6,074 nt of DNA from an uncultured Acidimicrobiaceae bacterium (GTDB taxonomy: Bacteria > Actinomycetota > Acidimicrobiia > Acidimicrobiales > Microtrichaceae), in assembly GCA_937868025.1 (NCBI GenBank), contig CALMLJ010000331.1, positions 1 to 6,074 on the forward strand, read 5' to 3'. This document shows positions 5,155-6,074 of this stretch, one piece after another; the stretch's first letter is position 1, and each line of letters starts with the position of its first letter. The notes below the pieces were generated by a model. It was not told the DNA's origin and did no database searches. It worked only from the letters and a program-made list of their open reading frames with translations. The position numbers and the translations under genes were made by a program.

Positions 5155-5230
5155 TTCTCGGATCAGGTCGACGCAATCACCAGCGGAACGCGTCGAGGAG
5201 GTCGGACAGGGCAGAATCAGACAGGGCCAT
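5149..5230 (-). pseudogene. IS256-family transposase, N-terminal stub with frameshift
   Basis: ATG at 5230 begins [16 protein letters not shown], a typical opening of actinobacterial IS256-family (mutator-type) transposases. After FR the frame hits a TGA, but the next frame continues with [12 protein letters not shown], which is the expected sequence. The likely lesion is loss of two bases (CGC-GCT-GGT read as CGC-TGG-T) near 5178. AAGGAG lies 9 bases before the ATG, so the original start is intact. Homology stops at REAV, where the frame enters the UvrA-like tail. About 370 residues including the whole DDE catalytic region are gone. The fused frame has no plausible function. Confidence 0.78.
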
Positions 5231-5556
5231 CGGCGGGTTCTCCTTGGTGTGCAGTTGGCGCTACACACCGAGGATCACGCCGATGGCCCCACTACTTGGT
5301 GGACCCCACCGCCACCCTCAAACCCCACCACTCGAGGGGGCACTACCCAACGGGATCCCAGCGCTGAAGCAGCTCCTCGACAGGCAGCTCAATGCTCAGC
5401 TCGTGCCGCACGGGGCGCGGGGGCGGTCGACATCTCAGATCCCGCGATACCGACGAAGCGCAGGCGCGTCACCGCTCGATTCGTCCTGGAACGGGCCACC
5501 GACTCCGACACCAGCGGTGGTGTTGACAAGCCTCGCCGAGAGGTGAGAAATCGCTC
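5231..5556. other. Likely IS256 leader and unassigned sequence
   Basis: About 326 bases without a convincing gene. The part next to the transposase stub (5231 to roughly 5310) is probably IS leader, with the hairpin at 5246-5269 and a second small one, GGTGG-ACC-CCACC, at 5298-5310. Further on, a minus-strand frame ends at TAG 5343-5345 with the protein-like tail [20 protein letters not shown], perhaps the last codons of a lost gene. I do not recognise it. CCCCAC recurs several times at 5286-5330. Confidence 0.4.
5246..5269 (-). promoter_or_regulatory. Hairpin upstream of the IS256 transposase start
   Basis: On the minus strand GGTGTG and CACACC pair exactly around a 12-base loop, ending just before AAGGAG. 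It may belong to the end of the insertion sequence, as such elements often carry leader hairpins that limit read-in expression. The exact IS end was not identified. Confidence 0.4.
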
Positions 5557-5585
5557 CTGACAGCCGATTCGTGCCGGAATACGTT
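5557..5585 (+). promoter_or_regulatory. Promoter of the small lipoprotein gene
   Basis: CTGACA (5557-5562) is followed after exactly 17 bases by TACGTT (5580-5585). The first matches five of six consensus -35 bases and the second fits TAnnnT. RNA would start near 5592, leaving a leader of about 20 bases with a purine-rich ribosome site. A perfect TTGACA also occurs at 5523-5528 but lacks a good -10. Confidence 0.55.
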
Positions 5586-5613
5586 TCCCGAACAAGGAAC
5601 GAGAGGGGGCGTG

Positions 5614-5829
5614 ATGCGGAGGTTGAAGTTGGTTGCTGCGGCGGCGGTGTTGGCAGTTGCAGCAACGGGGTGCAAGATCCCATTGCCCGATGGTGTGATC
5701 CCGGACCGAACGGGCTGTGAGGTCTGGTGGTTGGAGCCGTGGTCGCCAGCGCCGGGGAGTGCGCTGGACTGGTTCCTCCTGGGATCGTTCGTGCCCTTGC
5801 CGGTGTGCGACGGGATGTTCGGCACCTGA
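5614..5829 (+). CDS. Small lipoprotein, 71 residues
   Basis: Short exported protein of no recognised family. ATG 5614 is chosen over the adjacent GTG 5611 because GAGAGGGGG ends 4 bases upstream of it. The signal peptide is MRRLKL, a hydrophobic alanine/valine core (7-17) and the lipobox ATGC with C20 as the lipidated residue. The mature part has only about 51 residues and is rich in Pro, Gly and Trp (W39, W40, W43, W53), with C35 and C65 able to form a disulfide. A hydrophobic stretch, DWFLLGSFVPLPV, lies near the C-terminus. A promoter lies upstream and a hairpin downstream, so it looks like an independent gene. It sits between the two UvrA-like copies, within a rearranged locus. It could instead be a fragment of a longer lipoprotein, but promoter, ribosome site and stop are all in place. 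Confidence 0.72.
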   Translation: MRRLKLVAAAAVLAVAATGCKIPLPDGVIPDRTGCEVWWLEPWSPAPGSALDWFLLGSFVPLPVCDGMFGT

Positions 5830-5865
5830 TTCGAGTGGTTCGGTTGGCGACCGGCGAGGGGTGTT

Positions 5866-5884
5866 CGGGCAGCTGTTGTGCCCG
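5866..5884. terminator. Hairpin between converging genes
   Basis: CGGGCA and TGCCCG form a perfect 6-bp stem with a 7-base loop between the stop of the small lipoprotein and the stop of the UvrA-like gene. A second possible pairing, GGCGCC (5890-5895) with GGCGCC (5908-5913), follows. No T run is present, so a shared terminator without T run is only possible. Confidence 0.35.
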
Positions 5885-5904
5885 GGATCGGCGCCGGCGC
5901 AACC

Positions 5905-6074
5905 TCAGGCGCCGACGTACAGCGCGAGGTGCTCGCCGGTGAGGGTCTTCTTCTTCGCCGCGACCAAGTCGGCGGGCGTGCCCTCGAACACGACCTTGCC
6001 GCCGTCGTGACCGGCGCCGGGACCGAGGTCGATGATCCAGTCCGCGTGCGCCATGACCGCCTGATGGTGCTCGA
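5905..6074 (-). CDS. UvrA-like ABC ATPase, C-terminal end; continues beyond the window
   Basis: The last 56 codons of a UvrA-like ATPase, entering from the right edge: [20 protein letters not shown], then [20 protein letters not shown] and [15 protein letters not shown], stop TGA at 5905-5907. EHHQ contains the switch (H-loop) region of the second nucleotide-binding domain, and the [12 protein letters not shown] and EGTP segments are hallmarks of UvrA. The [11 protein letters not shown] form is closer to the shorter UvrA2/DrrC-like proteins of Actinomycetota than to housekeeping UvrA, which usually has N-x-DVI-K-ADW here. Such proteins are associated with DNA-damage or drug tolerance. The visible part is intact, unlike the copy at 4999-5154. 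Whether the rest of the gene is complete cannot be seen. Confidence 0.85.
   Translation of the reverse strand, partial: EHHQAVMAHADWIIDLGPGAGHDGGKVVFEGTPADLVAAKKKTLTGEHLALYVGA

Larger units (their letters stand above)
5008..6060. repeat. Direct repeat, copies 5008-5154 and 5914-6060
   Basis: Two 147-bp copies lie 906 bp apart with no gaps. I count 8 differences, about 95 % identity. They are the ends of two UvrA-like genes, both on the minus strand. Recombination between them would delete the IS256 stub and the small lipoprotein gene at 5614-5829. Confidence 0.92.

Noticed and set aside
5298..5310. GGTGG-ACC-CCACC hairpin as a terminator
   Set aside because: The stem is short, no T run follows, and no gene ends next to it.
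5523..5551. TTGACA with AGAAAT as promoter of the small lipoprotein
   Set aside because: The -10 candidate matches only three consensus bases; CTGACA/TACGTT at 5557-5585 is better placed.
5435..5902. 155-residue minus-strand frame across the small lipoprotein
   Set aside because: It is antisense to a gene with signal peptide, promoter and ribosome site, and its translation is low-complexity.

Overview
This is a high-GC window with actinobacterial features: many codons end in G or C, two genes have TAnnnT boxes 4-6 bases before the start (a leaderless layout), and there are short lipoproteins with a Cys-Gly-Gly-Asp-Asp N-terminus. Actinomycetota is likely. Acidimicrobiia is only a guess from the style of the lipoproteins.

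Left part (1-2372) looks like the end of a tRNA-integrated island. It starts with the 3' part of a tRNA-Ala(TGC). Against it, on the minus strand, lie a tyrosine integrase that has lost its N-terminal half and an excisionase-like HTH gene directly upstream. The integrase frame reads on through the antisense of the tRNA. The visible cargo is a 397-residue Fic-domain protein on the plus strand with a complete HPFxDGNGR motif, an N-terminal inhibitory motif and a C-terminal winged-helix-like part. No second tRNA-like att repeat was found, so the far end of the island is not visible.

Middle part (2373-5009) holds transposon scar tissue and exported proteins. There is a short IS3-type transposase fragment running into a hydrophobic open frame (minus). 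Next come a CAP/SCP-domain lipoprotein (minus), about 530 bases without a convincing gene but with two inverted repeats, and a divergent pair of lipoproteins. One of the pair is beta-rich and Ig-like (minus). The other has no recognised family (plus). They share a 100-bp promoter region with an imperfect palindrome.

Right part (4999-6074) is a rearranged locus. The C-terminal end of a UvrA-like ABC ATPase occurs twice on the minus strand, 906 bp apart, with about 95 % identity over 147 bp. The right copy runs off the window and may be the end of a complete gene. The left copy is a remnant joined at its upstream side to the first codons of an IS256-family transposase, which itself has a 2-base frameshift. 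The join falls on GCGGTC, a sequence that fits both partners. Between the copies lies a 71-residue lipoprotein gene with a good promoter.

I see no clear new multi-gene system. The parts most worth following are the Fic cargo gene beside a degraded integration module, the IS256/uvrA scar, and the divergent lipoprotein promoter.
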